Notes under the pieces: model-generated
The model's input: only the letters and a program-made list of their open reading frames with translations
Database searches by the model: none
What the model was told of the DNA's origin: nothing
Assembly: GCA_032433765.1 (NCBI GenBank)
Contig: JAVIAB010000092.1
Coordinates: 63,916,458-63,980,457, forward strand
DNA from: Megaustenia siamemsis
Taxonomy: Eukaryota; Mollusca; Gastropoda; Stylommatophora; Ariophantidae
Direction of reading: 5' to 3'
Length of the DNA: 64,000 nucleotides
Program-made: the position numbers and the translations under genes
In this document: piece by piece, positions 43,076 to 55,918 of the stretch
How positions within the stretch are numbered: the first letter of the stretch is position 1
How the letters are laid out: every line of letters starts with the position of its first letter

Positions 43076-45765
43076 TATTTAAAATATAAAAAAAAAAAAA
43101 TATATATATATTATAATAATCTCAAGTATTGGAATATTGGAATAATTTCAAATTTGGTTCGATGATCCCGCGAGGAACTAATGCCTTTGTCAACCACCAG
43201 CTGAGGTAGCTATGCGTACAAATGATTTATGTAGCTCTCTGGTTATACATATTTTTGATGTGTATTCTCAATCATCCCACCGTATTTTACTCATTATGAG
43301 ATTTACGATCGAGTAAAGGATGATATTTCTACAAGATAAATTAATCAGTTGTCTAAGACATGTAAATTATTAACAAAGAATCAAAATAAACACAATTTTA
43401 TCAAGGTCAAAATTTCACTTTAATTCAACATTCACAATGTAAAAATAAAAATAAAATTGTACACATAAATAATTATTCACATTAATAGCAATTTCTTTTT
43501 ACAAATTTTGAATGGAGTAACGCAAACGATATGTCATATGGAACATTTAAAATTAAATTAAAAAAAACAACTAAATTAAATTTAACAAAACACATTCGTG
43601 TGCCATCCGTAGAGACGTGTAACACATTTTGTATGAAATGTTTCATTATTAAAACAATTTGCTGTGGAGAGTTGAAATATCACTCTCTTAACTATCATCA
43701 TCATCATCATCATCATCATCTCACTGTAATAATTGAGACAACATTTACAAGTAGATGTAAACTAAAGACAATGTGTAAGATACAGAGAAGAACAACTACG
43801 ATTGAAAGATGTATTTGAGAATCGACGTGCAGAGTTGTAAATCATTGATGTTATGAGAGAGGATATTGAACACATTCTAAATTAAATTAGAGTACAGAAA
43901 TCATTCCGCTGTTTGAGCACATTGAGGAGGAATATAATGCTTTTGATAATAGCCGGAAAGGAAGAAAATACTAAAATATAATGCCGTTCCACGTCTACAG
44001 GCCAACAAAAGAGTTGTTATAAAACACAAGGAAAAAAATAGCTTTTTAGGTTCACGATGTTGCTGATCAGGATAATAATGATGATGATGATAATGCAGAT
44101 GGTGGTGACATGCGAAAGATTGGACAATAAATGTAGACTAAAAAATAATTATATGGTCTGTGTTTTACGGTGTAGGAAGACGGCATATAGCAGTTTCCGA
44201 CATTGCTGTCAGAAGTTGGGAAAAAAATGACACAAATCTATTTAAAAAAAAAAAAAAAATTATACTACTCAGTTTAAAAAAAAAAAGTTCTGAAGGAAGC
44301 TAGAGCTTGAAATGACTTGAAAGTCCACAATACTGTCAACTGTAGCGCATCTAAAAATATATCAGATTTAAGTTTCGTGTGAGAAAAAAGAAAGTAGTAC
44401 TTAATATGTTACAGAATAGATAACAAGTTTTCAGCAAACGCTGGGGCTCTCGTGCAGGACAGACAAAACTTTAGAACGGACATAAGAAAACAATTCCAAC
44501 AGTTGCAAACTAGATTGTGGTAATGATAAAATAAACTATTTCATAAAACAAATACATTTTAAAACGGATGAATTAGCAAATTTAGTACGAAGAATAAAGT
44601 GTTAATGCTACTGTACTTTTTATCAGCATTCAGGAAACAAGAAAGGAAAACACATTTGTTATAATGTTCGTGACAAGCTTTGTGCATATCTTCACTTATA
44701 CTACTATTCTTTTCATTTCCTTCCTATTATTTCATGACATTCTCAACACTGTCATGTTAAATCAAAGCTATATGTTCTTTAATAATAACTTTTATATGTG
44801 CATTATTTATTGTATATATAATGACACAGTGTGAATTAAATTCGGAAACAAACCCACAAACACCAACCAACGTCATTTAAGAATCGAGTTGACAAGTGTC
44901 TTTCATAAATGTTTTCATATTTGATTTGCGATCAAGGCAATCTTCACTTCCGTAACTACACATATATACATATATTTTAATTAATTGCGAAGAAACTCCA
45001 AGGCGAAAAAGAAGTTAAAAAAAACAGGAACAAAGGTATAAATTAGAACAAAGTTCGAAATGTGTCCACGAACAACAACAAAAAACATAGAAGATGAAAT
45101 TAGATCGCCCAATATTATTTTTGACTCGATTACGGTTCTCCATGATTTATTATGTACTTACACCACCGCTCCAGTGTCATTGTGTACTCACTTATTTATA
45201 TGAATTAAGTGGTGTGTGTTTGCACAAAGAAAAGTTCGCTGTACCTTCATATCAAAGGAATAAAAGCTCTTCTTTCAATACCATAGCGGAACAACATTCT
45301 TAAAAATAAAATCACATAAAGTGGAAGCGTGAAGGCTACTTATGGATCTAGCAGTCTGTGGGCTGATGCCTTTTAGCCCAAGGGCTACGTATGTTGGATA
45401 ATGTTGAAGTGATGTTTAAATCAAATCTAAAACATCCGATACTGTAATCAAAATATTTACGACCAAATATAAATTATAATTTTACTATAATATATATAAT
45501 GCATAAGTTATACGTTCAGGTTGTACATACAGACACCTTTCTGGCAGCACAGTTTCTAATATGATATTAATTGAATTATTTCCAAGCGATCGTACAATGT
45601 GTTTGAAGACATAATCTTTCTTATCATATAGGCTGAAATCTGACAAAACATATAAATGCACAATTAATATTGCATACAATTCTCGATATAACTTTACATT
45701 ATTAACTGAAACTGACTTTCAAATTTACTATCTTATTTTTTTTAAAAGTAATAATTACTGATAAA
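43076..45765. other. AT-rich region without recognised genes
   Basis: Contains a (CAT)n run at 43698-43720, an (ATG)n-like patch near 44078-44095 and poly-A runs near 44250-44285. One unrecognised 69-codon frame lies at 45094-45303. No splice-supported gene seen. 43076-43417 is still part of copy 1. Confidence 0.4.
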
Positions 45766-45769
45766 TGCG

Positions 45770-46080
45770 GGCGAAGTGCGACCCTCAGGACCTACACCTA
45801 CACACTTAAGGACTTGGTGACCAAACTGGCTGGAGTGGCCGGCCTAATTTTACAACACAAATTGAGATGACCTGGACATTGTAACATTCATAGTGGCAAA
45901 GAGGCAGGCTGGTAGAAGGCAGTAATCTACAACAAAATGAAATAAGCATCACCCATGGCGTAATCAAAGTAGCAGCAAATATAATTCAGAAACTGAGGAA
46001 AGATAAGCAAGCACGTGAGATATATTGGAATGATACTAATCATCAAGAGTTAAGATGAGATCGAATAACAATATTTCGGC
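45770..46080 (+). mobile_element. Decayed LINE 3' fragment
   Basis: Frame-broken peptides KLAGVAGLILQHK and RPGHC-like/GRRQ segments resemble the KLxGVAGLVLQxKWRWAGHVARM...RW region near the end of a LINE RT. No intact frame. Confidence 0.45.
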
Positions 46081-46845
46081 TCCAAATATGACACAACCGA
46101 TTTCGACACCACAGTTAAAGCACATACTAGAGCATAACGGGAGAAACAGATAAGGACATATCTCAACCCTGTCCAGTGCATGATACATGTACATTTAGTG
46201 TTACATTACACATTTGACAGGTGAGGAGAAACGTTCATGTTCTCCTTTGTTGTAATTGTGTGTCGTCTAAAATAGAATATTTAACAGCAGTAAAATAACT
46301 AAAATTACCAACTAAACTCTATTAATTATTCAGTTTAAACTGTGGTATTAGTCGTGCTAAAATAAATGAACACATGTGGCTTATGTTTACACATTTCACA
46401 CAGCTTCAGACCGTGATATTACTGACACTTCTAAAACATTAAACTTTTAATCTTCACACTAACCATAAAACTAATAAAGAGATTGAGCTAACCAAATTAA
46501 TATTTGGAACGAAAAAAGGAACGAAAAATGTAATAATTGAAATTGATGAGTTACACGCGCCCAGTAGGTGCAGCTTATAGGTACTGTAATTTGTTAAAAT
46601 TCTGACACGAAAGAAAACAACTGTTTATTCTCTTCGAAAATTTAATTAAACTGTATTTTAAAATATGATTTGAATTAAATAATGGTAAAGATACAATCTT
46701 CAGGAGTAACATCATAAGCATAATAACAGATAAAATTAACTTTTCAAATTATTTTTTTATTTGGGCTAGGCTAATGAAAACAGGACACAATGGCAAAGTA
46801 AAAATGGAATAAGCAATCAATTAAATCATACTACAATATCCAGTA
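46081..46845. other. AT-rich region, nothing recognised
   Basis: No ORF of note, no repeat. Confidence 0.4.
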
Positions 46846-46847
46846 GA

Positions 46848-47018
46848 TACAGCGAAGACGATGGCGCTGGATAGGACACACACTGTGAAAGCCAAATGAG
46901 AGTATTACACAACGTGCATTTTTTGTGTGGAATCCCCATGGAAAAAAACAAAGACGAAGACCAACATAATCTTGGAGAAGACATATGGAAGCAGAGATGA
47001 AGATGATGGGGATGATCA
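46848..47018 (+). mobile_element. LINE 3' fragment, family F
   Basis: Broken frames read RRRWRWIGHTL, KPNESITQRA, WNPHGKKQRRRPT and WRRHMEAEMKMMG. This is the RWxWIGHxLRK..SITxxALxWNPQGKRxRGRPxxTWRR end of a common invertebrate non-LTR family. It runs straight into the 34-bp minisatellite. Confidence 0.75.
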
Positions 47019-48220
47019 ATCAGCTGGTACTGTGTACATTTCCTTTTGGTTGAACAACTGTTACTGTGTACATTTCCTTTTGGTTGAACAACTGTTACAG
47101 TGTATATTTCCTTTTGGTTGAACAACTGTTACTGTGTATATTTCCTTTTGGTTGAACAGCTGTTACTGTGTACATTTCCTTTTGGTTGAACAACTGTTAC
47201 TGTGTATATTTCCTTTTGGTTGAACAGCTGTTACTGTGTATATTTCCTTTTGGTTGAACAACTGTTACTGTGTACATTTCCTTTTGGTTGAACAGCTGTT
47301 ACTGTGTATATTTCCTTTTGGTTGAACAGCTGTTACTGTGTATATTTCCTTTTGGTTGAACAGCTGTTACTGTGTATATTTCCTTTTGGTTGAACAACTG
47401 TTACTGTGTATATTTCCTTTTGGTTGAACAGCTGTTACTGTGTATATTTCCTTTTGGATGAACAACTGTTACTGTGTATATTTCCTTTTGGTTGAACAGC
47501 TGTTACTGTGTATATTTCCTTTTGGCTGAACAACTGTTACTGTGCATATTTCCTTTTGGTTGAACAGCTGTTACTGTGTATATTTCCTTTTGGTTGAACA
47601 GCTGTTACTGTGTATATTTCCTTTTGGTTGAACAGCTGTTACTGTGTATATTTCCTTTTGGTTGAACAACTGTTACTGTGTATATTTCCTTTTGGTTGAA
47701 CAGCTGTTACTGTGTATATTTCCTTTTGGTTGAACAACTGTTACTGTGTATATTTCCTTTTGGTTGAACAGCTGTTACTGTGTATATTTCCTTTTGGCTG
47801 AACAACTGTTACTGTGTTTATTTCCTTTTGGTTGAACAGCTGTCACTGTGTATATTTCCTTTTGGTTGATCAGCTGTTATTGTGTATATTTCCTTTTGGT
47901 TGATCAGCTGTTACTGTGTATATTTCCTTTTGATTGATCAGCTGGTACTGTGTACATTTCCCTTGGTTGATCAGCTGTTACTGTGTACATTTCCTTATGG
48001 TTGAACAGCTGTTACTGTGTACATTTCCTTATGGTTGAACAGCTGTTACTGTGTACATTTCCTTATGGTTGAACAGCTGTTACTGTGTACATTTCCTTAT
48101 GGTTGAACAGCTGTTACTGTGTACATTTCCTTATGGTTGAACAGCTGTTACTGTGTACATTTCCTTATGGTTGAACAGCTGTTACTGTGTACATTTCCTT
48201 TTGGTTGATCAACTGTTACT
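47019..48220. repeat. 34-bp minisatellite
   Basis: About 35 units of GTTACTGTGTATATTTCCTTTTGGTTGAACAGCT. Variants AACAACT/AACAGCT and GTACAT/GTATAT are interspersed, and the block with TTATGG (47995-48190) is homogeneous, suggesting recent local expansion. Confidence 0.94.
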
Positions 48221-48400
48221 TCGCTGCAGTTCTCATGGAGGTTGAGACAAATGATGGCAGTCTCAATCATCTCTTCGCTGCAGTTCTCATGGAGGTTGAG
48301 ACAAATGATGGCAGTCTCAATCATCTCTTCGCTGCAGTTCTCATGGAGGTTGAGACAAATGATGGCAGTCTCAATCATCTCTTCGCTGCAGTTCTCATGT
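48221..48400. repeat. 54-bp tandem repeat, about 3.4 copies
   Basis: The unit starts TCGCTGCAGTTCTCATGGAG and encodes LFAAVLMEVETNDGSLNH in frame on the plus strand. Copies appear identical, so this is a very recent expansion. It follows directly on the 34-bp array. Confidence 0.93.
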
Positions 48401-48417
48401 GTTCACATTTAAAATGA

Positions 48418-48600
48418 AGCCGCAGTGGTTGAGTAATTAGTGCACTCTCTACTAAACAGAAGGTTCAGGTGTCAATTCTCAGATGTTACAATTTTGTTTC
48501 GACCGGTACAACTTTGATGTTCACTCAGTCTCTGAAAATTGTTATTTGATTTCATTTCGGTCTTAGAAAGTAGAACGGCCTGACATGATTCTGACCATAC
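48418..48600 (+). mobile_element. Possible tRNA-derived SINE (family S3)
   Basis: GCCGCAGTGGTTGAGTAATT resembles a tRNA D-arm/A box, and about 35 bp later GGTGTCAATTC resembles a B box. The downstream body is not matched elsewhere in the window. Confidence 0.4.
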
Positions 48601-48689
48601 TACAATAAAACGTGTCTTTACTTTAGCCAATGAAAAACATTGGCACTAACACCATTCGTCACTAAACCTCAAATCGTGGAAACCTTTAT

Positions 48690-49075
48690 TGAAAGCAGGC
48701 ACCTCTCAAGTAAACAGGCGCTACTCAAATAACCAGGCACTACTAAAGTAACCTAGCACCTCTCAAATAACCAGGCATTACTCAAGTAACCAGGCACCAC
48801 TGAAGTAAAAAGGCACTACTGAAGTAACCAGGCACCATTCAGGTAAACTGGCACCTCTCAGGTATCCAAGCACCACTCAAGTAACCTGGCACCTCTCAAG
48901 TGAACAGGTACCACACAGTAATCTGGCACCTCTCAAGCAACCAGGCACCACTCAAGTAACCTGGAACCTCTCAACAAGGCACCTTTCAAGAAACCAGGCA
49001 GATCTAAAGTAATCTGGCATATCTCAAGTAATCTGCCACCACTCAAGTAAACAGGCACCTTTCAAAGTAACCATT
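48690..49075. repeat. ~19-bp degenerate minisatellite
   Basis: Units such as CTCAAGTAACCAGGCACCA and CTCAAGTAACCTGGCACCT, about 20 copies with frequent indels. Confidence 0.88.
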
Positions 49076-49155
49076 ATTCTATTCTATTCTATTCTATTAT
49101 TCTATTCTATTCTATTCTATTCTATTCTATTCTATTCTATTCTATCTATTCTATT
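49076..49155. repeat. (ATTCT)n microsatellite
   Basis: Pentanucleotide ATTCT repeat, about 15 units with two 1-bp or 4-bp slips. Confidence 0.95.
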
Positions 49156-49229
49156 CATGGAATAACTTTCATTGCTGTTGGGACAACTCTCTACAGCCTC
49201 TTCCCAACGTTTTAAAAATGATTATCCAG

Positions 49230-49421
49230 TCAAAAGTTGATTGTGCACACATTTACTTCTCCCACAGAACACACCGGATCGCGACCTGATCTAATTCTCA
49301 TCCCTAGTCTCGTAATGTTCTCAGTGTATACAATCTTGTCCCATCCATCTTCTTCATCATCCTTTAAGGAATTAGTAAACAATTTGGCGATGCCTTCTAT
49401 GCCCAGTGAGCCCGCACTCAC
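49230..49421 (-). other. Unrecognised open frame
   Basis: A minus-strand frame of about 63 codons without repeats, containing LGIEGIAKLFTNSLKDDEED and ENITRLGMRIRSGRDP. The apparent start is uncertain. It looks more protein-like than neighbouring chance frames, with mixed charged and hydrophobic composition, but I cannot name it. It may be an exon or a TE remnant. Confidence 0.25.
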
Positions 49422-49484
49422 TATATATCACCACCATCGAGTATATCCACTGTTTTTACCGCAAACCTGAACGTGTCATGAACA

Positions 49485-49892
49485 GTATAGCGAATCATTT
49501 CAGGGTAAGAGGTAATCAGTGAATAATTTCAGGGTAAGAGGTAATCAGCGAATAATTTCATGGTGAAAGGTTATCAGCGAATCATTTCAGAGTAAGAGGT
49601 AATCAGCGAATAATTTCATGGTAAAAGGTTATCAGCGAATCATTTCAGGGTAAGAGGTAATCAGTGAATCATTTCATGGTAAGAGGTAATCAGCGAATAA
49701 TTTCATGGTGAAAGGTTATCAGCGAATCATTTCAGAGTAAGAGGTAATAAGCGAATAATTTCATGGTAAAAGGTTATCAGCGAATCATTTCAGGGTAAGA
49801 GGTTATCAGTGATTCATTTCAGGGTAAGAGGTTATCAGCGAATCATTTGAGGGTAAGAGGTTATCAGTGAATCATTTCAGGGTAAGAGGTTA
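49485..49892. repeat. 29-bp minisatellite
   Basis: About 14 units of GAATCATTTCAGGGTAAGAGGTTATCAGC with ATAATTTCATGGT variants. Confidence 0.93.
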
Positions 49893-50108
49893 TCATGGAT
49901 CCGCGAGAGTCAGGGTTAGTGAACTGGACTGCAAAGGACAAGAGGTCGGGTTCATCCCAACGACGGCTTCCAGGTTCACCAGCCTTAAATGGGTACCGGA
50001 TTTTTTTCTGGGAAAGTAAAGCGGCACGGGCGTAATACCGACTACATTACCCAAAAATCATGTGCCGAGATCTGTAAAAATTTATGGTCACTAACACCAT
50101 ATTCCCTA
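49893..50108 (+). mobile_element. tRNA-related SINE (family S4), cut by the assembly gap
   Basis: GTCAGGGTTAGTGAACTGGA, a CGGGTTCATCCC B-box and then CACCAGCCTTAAATGGGTACC, GGGAAAGTAAAGCGGC and ATCATGTGCCGAGATCTG follow the layout of an arthropod SINE type with the TAAATGGGTACC body. The 3' end is lost in the run of N. Confidence 0.6.
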
Positions 50109-50208
50109 NNNNNNNNNNNNNNNNNNNNNNNNNNNNNNNNNNNNNNNNNNNNNNNNNNNNNNNNNNNNNNNNNNNNNNNNNNNNNNNNNNNNNNNNNNNN
50201 NNNNNNNN
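50109..50208. other. 100-N assembly gap
   Basis: Exactly 100 N, the usual placeholder for a scaffold join of unknown size. Confidence 0.99.
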
Positions 50209-50490
50209 CATGCGTCTAACCACATTTAATTCGGTAGTAGTTACCCCTTCTCTCTAATGTTCTTGAGTCAAGCGTCCATATCTGGTTTGAACAAGAACAT
50301 TGGGGTGAAGATAATGTTGTAGACTGTCCGTTTTGCCCGTAATGTTATTTCCTTGTTGGACAGCTGTGTTGACGATTGTCCGATGATTTGACAAGATTTT
50401 TGCAGCTGCAGTCTTTTTCTGCTGCTTGTGAATTATCATTTATCACGAGACTTCCTATGCATTTAAATTTCCCCACTTGTTTAAGTAGTC

Positions 50491-50700
50491 AGACAGAAAC
50501 AATCGACATTTTTTTCGGTCAGATTATGAGGAGAGTTGGAATAACTGAGATCGCGGACTACAGAGAGATGATAATAGATAGCTTGGTGTCGTGGCACAGT
50601 AAACAATCGACAACACATTTGATACGATGCACAGTGGAAAACGAATTGTGGAAGAACACGGTCACCAACGTCAGCAACAGAAAGCACCACCAAGTTTGTT
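50491..50700 (+). mobile_element. LINE family C 3' fragment (copy 2)
   Basis: Equivalent of 29905-30115. Confidence 0.75.
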
Positions 50701-51724
50701 CTTCATTACTTAGGAAAAAAAGAAAGAGAATTGGTGGGACGATGATGAATACGTTGAAAGTGTAAAGGTGGATAAGGGGTCTGATCGATCCGGAGAGCTT
50801 AGTGATAAAAGCAGACGTAGCTGCAATCAATACCTTGCATGTTCAATTAGTCTGTATACGCTTCGAGAAATGCTGGACAGGCGGTGGAGAAAGTATGAGG
50901 AAGTGACGACTGCAACCCGCCGTTTCTCTGATTGGACCATATTTATAAGGTGACCATATTTTTGAAACCCTAATCCGGGACGGATTCATTTGACTTAAAT
51001 TTTCCATCAATAAAATTAAATTTCTTCCGTCTTTTCAAGTGAATATTACATATATTTTAAAACTAATTAAATCACCTAACATTATGGGCCTACAAAACGT
51101 TATCAGGAATTTAAAAAAAATAAACAAACATTAGTGATACTCACTTAAATGGAAGGTGAAGCAGAGTTGCTGTGTTTTTCCGATGAGTGGATTTTTTAAA
51201 AAAGATCTTTCTTTGTTTGGAGCATCTTAAAAAATCCAACACATGTTTGCTCATTGTTCACTTTGGTGATCAACATGGCCTTTAAAGTGTCCACACTTAG
51301 ATGTGTTTTATCATTTGTCCACAAGCTGTTCATCAGTGAAAACAATCTTTCCGTTGCAGCATTTGTTTCCGGTAGACACAAAAAAGAACTCTGCCAACTT
51401 CAGAATATGTGAAATTGGCTGTAGCGACGGCTCTCTTATGTTTCGCACTATTTATGTGACTCTTAATATCACCACGTCCACTATGGTTAATCGAAAACCC
51501 AAAGGCACATATATTCTAGCCTTACTTCATTTTACAGTGAAGTCTGAGACTTTTTTTTTTTAGAAAGGGGTATTCCTTTTGTAAATCTTGATTGAAATTG
51601 CATTTACGTTTTGATGCTATTTATTGCAACAATTACACACTTTACAAACTAACTATAGTTTAAATAATAATTTTCTATGACTATACCATATGCATAACAT
51701 AAATTGTTAAACATTAAAATGTCA

Positions 51725-52345
51725 AGTGACTGAATAGAGAGGGCTAGACATCGTATCTCACTACACAGAAAGGGCTAGACATCGGATCTCACTACCGAGA
51801 GAGGGCTAGACATCGGATCTCACTTCCTAGAGAGGGCTAGACATCGGATCTCACTACCCAGAGAGGCTAGATATCATATCTCAATAGCCAGAGAGGGATA
51901 TATATCATATCTCAATAGCCAGAGAGGGCTAGATATCATATCTCAATAGCCAGAGAGGGATAGATATCATATTCAATAGCCAGAGAGGGATAGATATCAT
52001 ATCTCAATAGCCAGAGAGGGCTAGATATCATATCTCAATAGCCAGAGAGGGATAGATATCATATCTCAATAGCCAGAGAGGCTAGATATCATATCTCAAT
52101 ACCAGAGAGGGATAGATATCATATCTCAATAGCCAGAGAGGCTAGATATCATATCTCAATAGCCAGAGAGGGATAGATATCATATCTCAATAGCCAGAGA
52201 GGGCTAGATATCATATCTCAATAGCCAGAGAGGGAAGATATCATATCTCAATAGCCAGAGAGGGTTAGACAACGGATCGCAAGACCCAGACAGGTTTAGA
52301 CATTGGATTTCACTACCCAGTGAGGGCTAGATATCATATCTCATA
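51725..52345. repeat. 31-bp SINE-derived satellite array (copy 2)
   Basis: Equivalent of 31138-31765, with different 1-bp deletions in several units, the pattern expected of alleles or of long-read error. Confidence 0.92.
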
Positions 52346-52504
52346 GACAGGGTGGGCTAGACATCTTATCTTACTACCCAGAGATCAGGGAGGATAAAGT
52401 CACGAAAAAACACGGACTTGAAGTGAAGAATGATCACCGTCTCTGGCGCGATTCGAACACAGGACTGTTTTGTCCGGACCCCGACGCCTTACGACTCAAC
52501 CCTC
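52345..52504 (-). mobile_element. SINE S1 (copy 2)
   Basis: Equivalent of 31765-31924. Confidence 0.7.
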
Positions 52505-53296
52505 TCTATCATTATCTCACTCTTTTTTTTATGTTTTTCTTTTTCATATCTTCTCTCTTTCTCTAGCTTCGTCACTTTCTCTCACTCTCTCTCTCTCTCT
52601 CACTCTCTCTCTCTCACTCGATTTGTCTGTCTTCTTCTCCCACGTCGCTTTTGTTTCTCTTGCTCTGTTTCTTCCTCTTTTCCTTTCTGTTTCTCTAACT
52701 TTTTAAATTCCCGCATAAATGCCATCATCTCTCTATTTCTCCTTGTCTCTACTTCTTTCTCGCCAGAAAAAGCCTGAGACTCGTGTGAAGTGAAATCTGT
52801 GCCTAAAAGAAGTCATGGCAGCAACTATGAAATTCTCAGGTCCTAGATTGTAAAGCCAATCTGTCAAGATCTCACAGTGACACGTGTAATGCCTTGTGTT
52901 TACGACAAACTGGGAGAGCAGATATTTGGTCCTCCAGTGAGACATACTTCTCAGCGATGATTCAACTAACTGCTCCATCCACAACAACAGATACCTGGTC
53001 GCTGTCAGCAGGGTTTAGGTCAGTTTGGCTAGAAAGTTAGTTACCTGAAGGCCAAATACAACGACCTGCACGGGCCATAATACATACATATATTCGGGGT
53101 GTTAGTAAAATCGCTGTGCAGTGGAACCTACTTGTGGATCTCAAAGTTGAAGGAGTTCTGTTCTCTGTTGAACGTCCCGAAGATATTCACCAAATCTTCC
53201 CTCTATACGTCTCACGGACTCACCAAAATAATTCATGTTACTCTGTTGGCATATTATGGCATCAATAATGTTGCAGGACACACTTGTGAAACCATC

Positions 53297-53624
53297 CTTG
53301 AGATATTTGGGGACATGTTAAAAGACACAGCTGCCTACTAATAGTAATCTTGGAAGGGAAAATACAAGGTAAAAGAGACAGAAGCAGACCAAGACTAACA
53401 TGGACGAGTAACATCAAAAGATGGACAAGTCAACCTATGATAACCTGCATTATAAAAGCAAGAGACAGAGGCAGACCAAGACTAACATGGACGAGTAACA
53501 TCAAAAGATGGACCAGTCAGTCTACGACAATCTGCACCTTCAAAGCAAGAGACAGAGTGGCTTGGCGCTCCATGACAGGCAACCTTCGATGCGGAGACGG
53601 CACTCTATGTTCATCATCATGATG
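53297..53624 (+). mobile_element. LINE family B 3' fragment (copy 2)
   Basis: Equivalent of 32715-33042, including the internal duplication of the RPRLTWTSNIKRW block. A 47-bp tandem repeat follows at 53705-53860. Confidence 0.85.
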
Positions 53625-54482
53625 TGTAGTGAAAATGTTTGTGAAATTGCAGGAAATTATAGTTTTCTTGTAGCTTTTAGCTCCAATGAGGAGCATAGTT
53701 CTGCCTCCAACATGTGCCATGAAAGCATCACGTCTTCCTTCACAGTTGTACCTCCAACATGTGCCATGAAAGCATCACGTCTTCCTTCACAGTTGTACCT
53801 CCAACATGTGCCATGAAAGCATCACGTCTCCCTTCACAGTTGTACCTCCAGCATGAACCGTGAAAGCCTGCGACCTCCGTAAGTGCCCAGTAACAGACCC
53901 ACCTGTGTCCCAGATTGCTGGAGTTCAACGATTCCGGGAACTGCGGGGTTTCTCGACATAAAAAAGAAATAAGGCGGGTCCATGTTGTTTAGCGCGTCAC
54001 AAATGACGTCACTAGGATTGTTTTGCTTTCTTGAGAGTCCGCGCTGTTAGTACATTAGAGCTGTTGTTTCTCCAGTGGCAGGCCGCATGAATTGTGGCTG
54101 CTACTCAACAGGAGCAGGTCTAGCAACCATTTCAGGCCTTCAATGTAGAATTTTTAACAAATGAAAAAAATTCTGTCCCGGAAAAATCGGGACGTCAGAT
54201 CACCTTAATATTTACCCTGACCTACAACCCTCAAAACTTGACTGGGGTGAGGATCCTTAACTGTTACCACTCAGTTCTCCACTCGGATCCCACTACCTGT
54301 CTACTTTTTAGTGATATTCCTTTTGTCGCCTTCAAACGCGACATGAGTCTGAGAGACATTCTTGTCACGAGCCGCCTCCACAGCTCAAACCGCAAACACC
54401 TTGGTACTGTTCGTTGTGTACGTCGAGTAAAGGTAAAGTACGAGACTTGAACCGGCGTCTTTGCTTGAACCGCCTATCCAGA

Positions 54483-54729
54483 AATGTTCGGAGATTTCTG
54501 TATAGTGTCGCCTCAAGCATTGAAACTCAGATGCGAGGCGACATTCTCACCTTCCCAGGGTAATACCCTGGTACCAATTTCTGCCAACGGCTGAGTCGAC
54601 CGTAGGGGTATATATTTTTTTTCCAACCACGCGTACAACTCACACTGCTCCCAGCGGGAATCAAACACGGGTTGTCCGAACGTCGGTAGTCCAGTCGGAT
54701 GGTTTTCCCAACTAGGCTATCCAGGCCCC
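54483..54729 (-). mobile_element. SINE S2 (copy 2)
   Basis: Equivalent of 33900-34146. Confidence 0.7.
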
Positions 54730-55918
54730 ATAACGTCGACGTCGAATTTGCAGAACTGCTTAGCACTGCTTTGCACCGATTCGGTCTTGTTTCTCAAATA
54801 GGCGATTCGACATCAAGGAGGGGTTTACTTTTGTGTCACGGAACATCATGTACGCCATAATATGTCAGCATTGGCAGGTGACGTATGTGGGCGAGTTTGG
54901 ATGACGCCATAGTGTCAGATTTTGTGAGCATCTTCGTGATGTTGAGCAAAAAACTGGCAGCCTGGTGTCTGCCCATTTCAACTCCCCTGGCCATAGTGGA
55001 AAACCTGACATGCAAGTTACTTGTATTGTCTTGTGTCACTCCAGCAATCGCAACCGTTTCACCCTTGAGAATCGCCTCATTGCCCAGTTGGGTTCGTTGT
55101 CCCACCAAGACATGAACATATCTCTCTCAAACACATAGGACACCTACCACACATTTCTTAACCCCATGCGCTACCTAACCTATACATGTATGTATATTTA
55201 TCTGCATTTGTACTGCCACAATTGGACACCTTTGGGTTTTCTTCTGTGTGCTTTGTGGAAATATATACAGATTTATGCTTGTACGGATGTATGGTTATGT
55301 ACATATGCATTTTTACACATCGGTTCGCTGTGCACACACACAGTTAGATATAAACAGTTTAAACGTATCTTGTACCCACCTTCCCATATTTTTAGAGCCC
55401 TTCCTTTTTCTCACCTGATTGGCTGGTCAGTGAGATATATAGTTGGTCAGCCCGCCCACTTATTTTAGCTCATTCAGAAAATGACCACACTCTGGACCAC
55501 AGGGAAGTGACCTTTTTATTATAATTTCCTTTCTTGAGTGTATATATCCTTATATATATTTTTGTGCCATTGTTTGTCTTATAGTCTGTTGTTTGATGTG
55601 TGATGGTGATGGTCTAATCACCAACTAATTACTACATCAAGCTTGGGCAGATAGTGCTCGTAAACCTGGGAGGGCCGACCATCTAAGGGCAGAATCCACC
55701 TACAGAAAAGACAATCTGCTGCCTTGCAGGAAGATTGGGGACAATCAAAGGCTAAGGAAAGCAAACCTGAATAAAATGCTGGCTGAAATCGAATGCACTG
55801 GGCCACTGGCGTAGAACACAGTGCAACGTTTTAACAAGTAATCAATCAGACTGGATCTAACAGACTCTAATTATTATAGAAACTACCGCTTAACGGAAAG
55901 GCTTCAAGAAACATACAC

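Larger units (their letters stand above)
29626..43417 (+). repeat. Copy 1 of a 13.8-kb duplicated segment
   Basis: Matches 50209-64000 in the same orientation at an offset of about 20,583 bp. Differences seen are homopolymer and tandem-repeat length changes and scattered substitutions. The right limit given is only where the window ends in copy 2. Confidence 0.97.
50946..54207 (-). mobile_element. hAT DNA transposon copy with nested insertions (copy 2)
   Basis: Equivalent of 30359-33624, same ends and ATATTTA flanks; 3,262 bp instead of 3,266 bp. The hATC fragment is at 51196-51430, with one residue difference at its left end (PET versus PGT). Confidence 0.72.

Noticed and set aside
43698..43720. 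His-repeat ORF at 43531-43818
   Set aside because: The HHHHHHHH stretch is a (CAT)n microsatellite and the rest has no recognisable domain.
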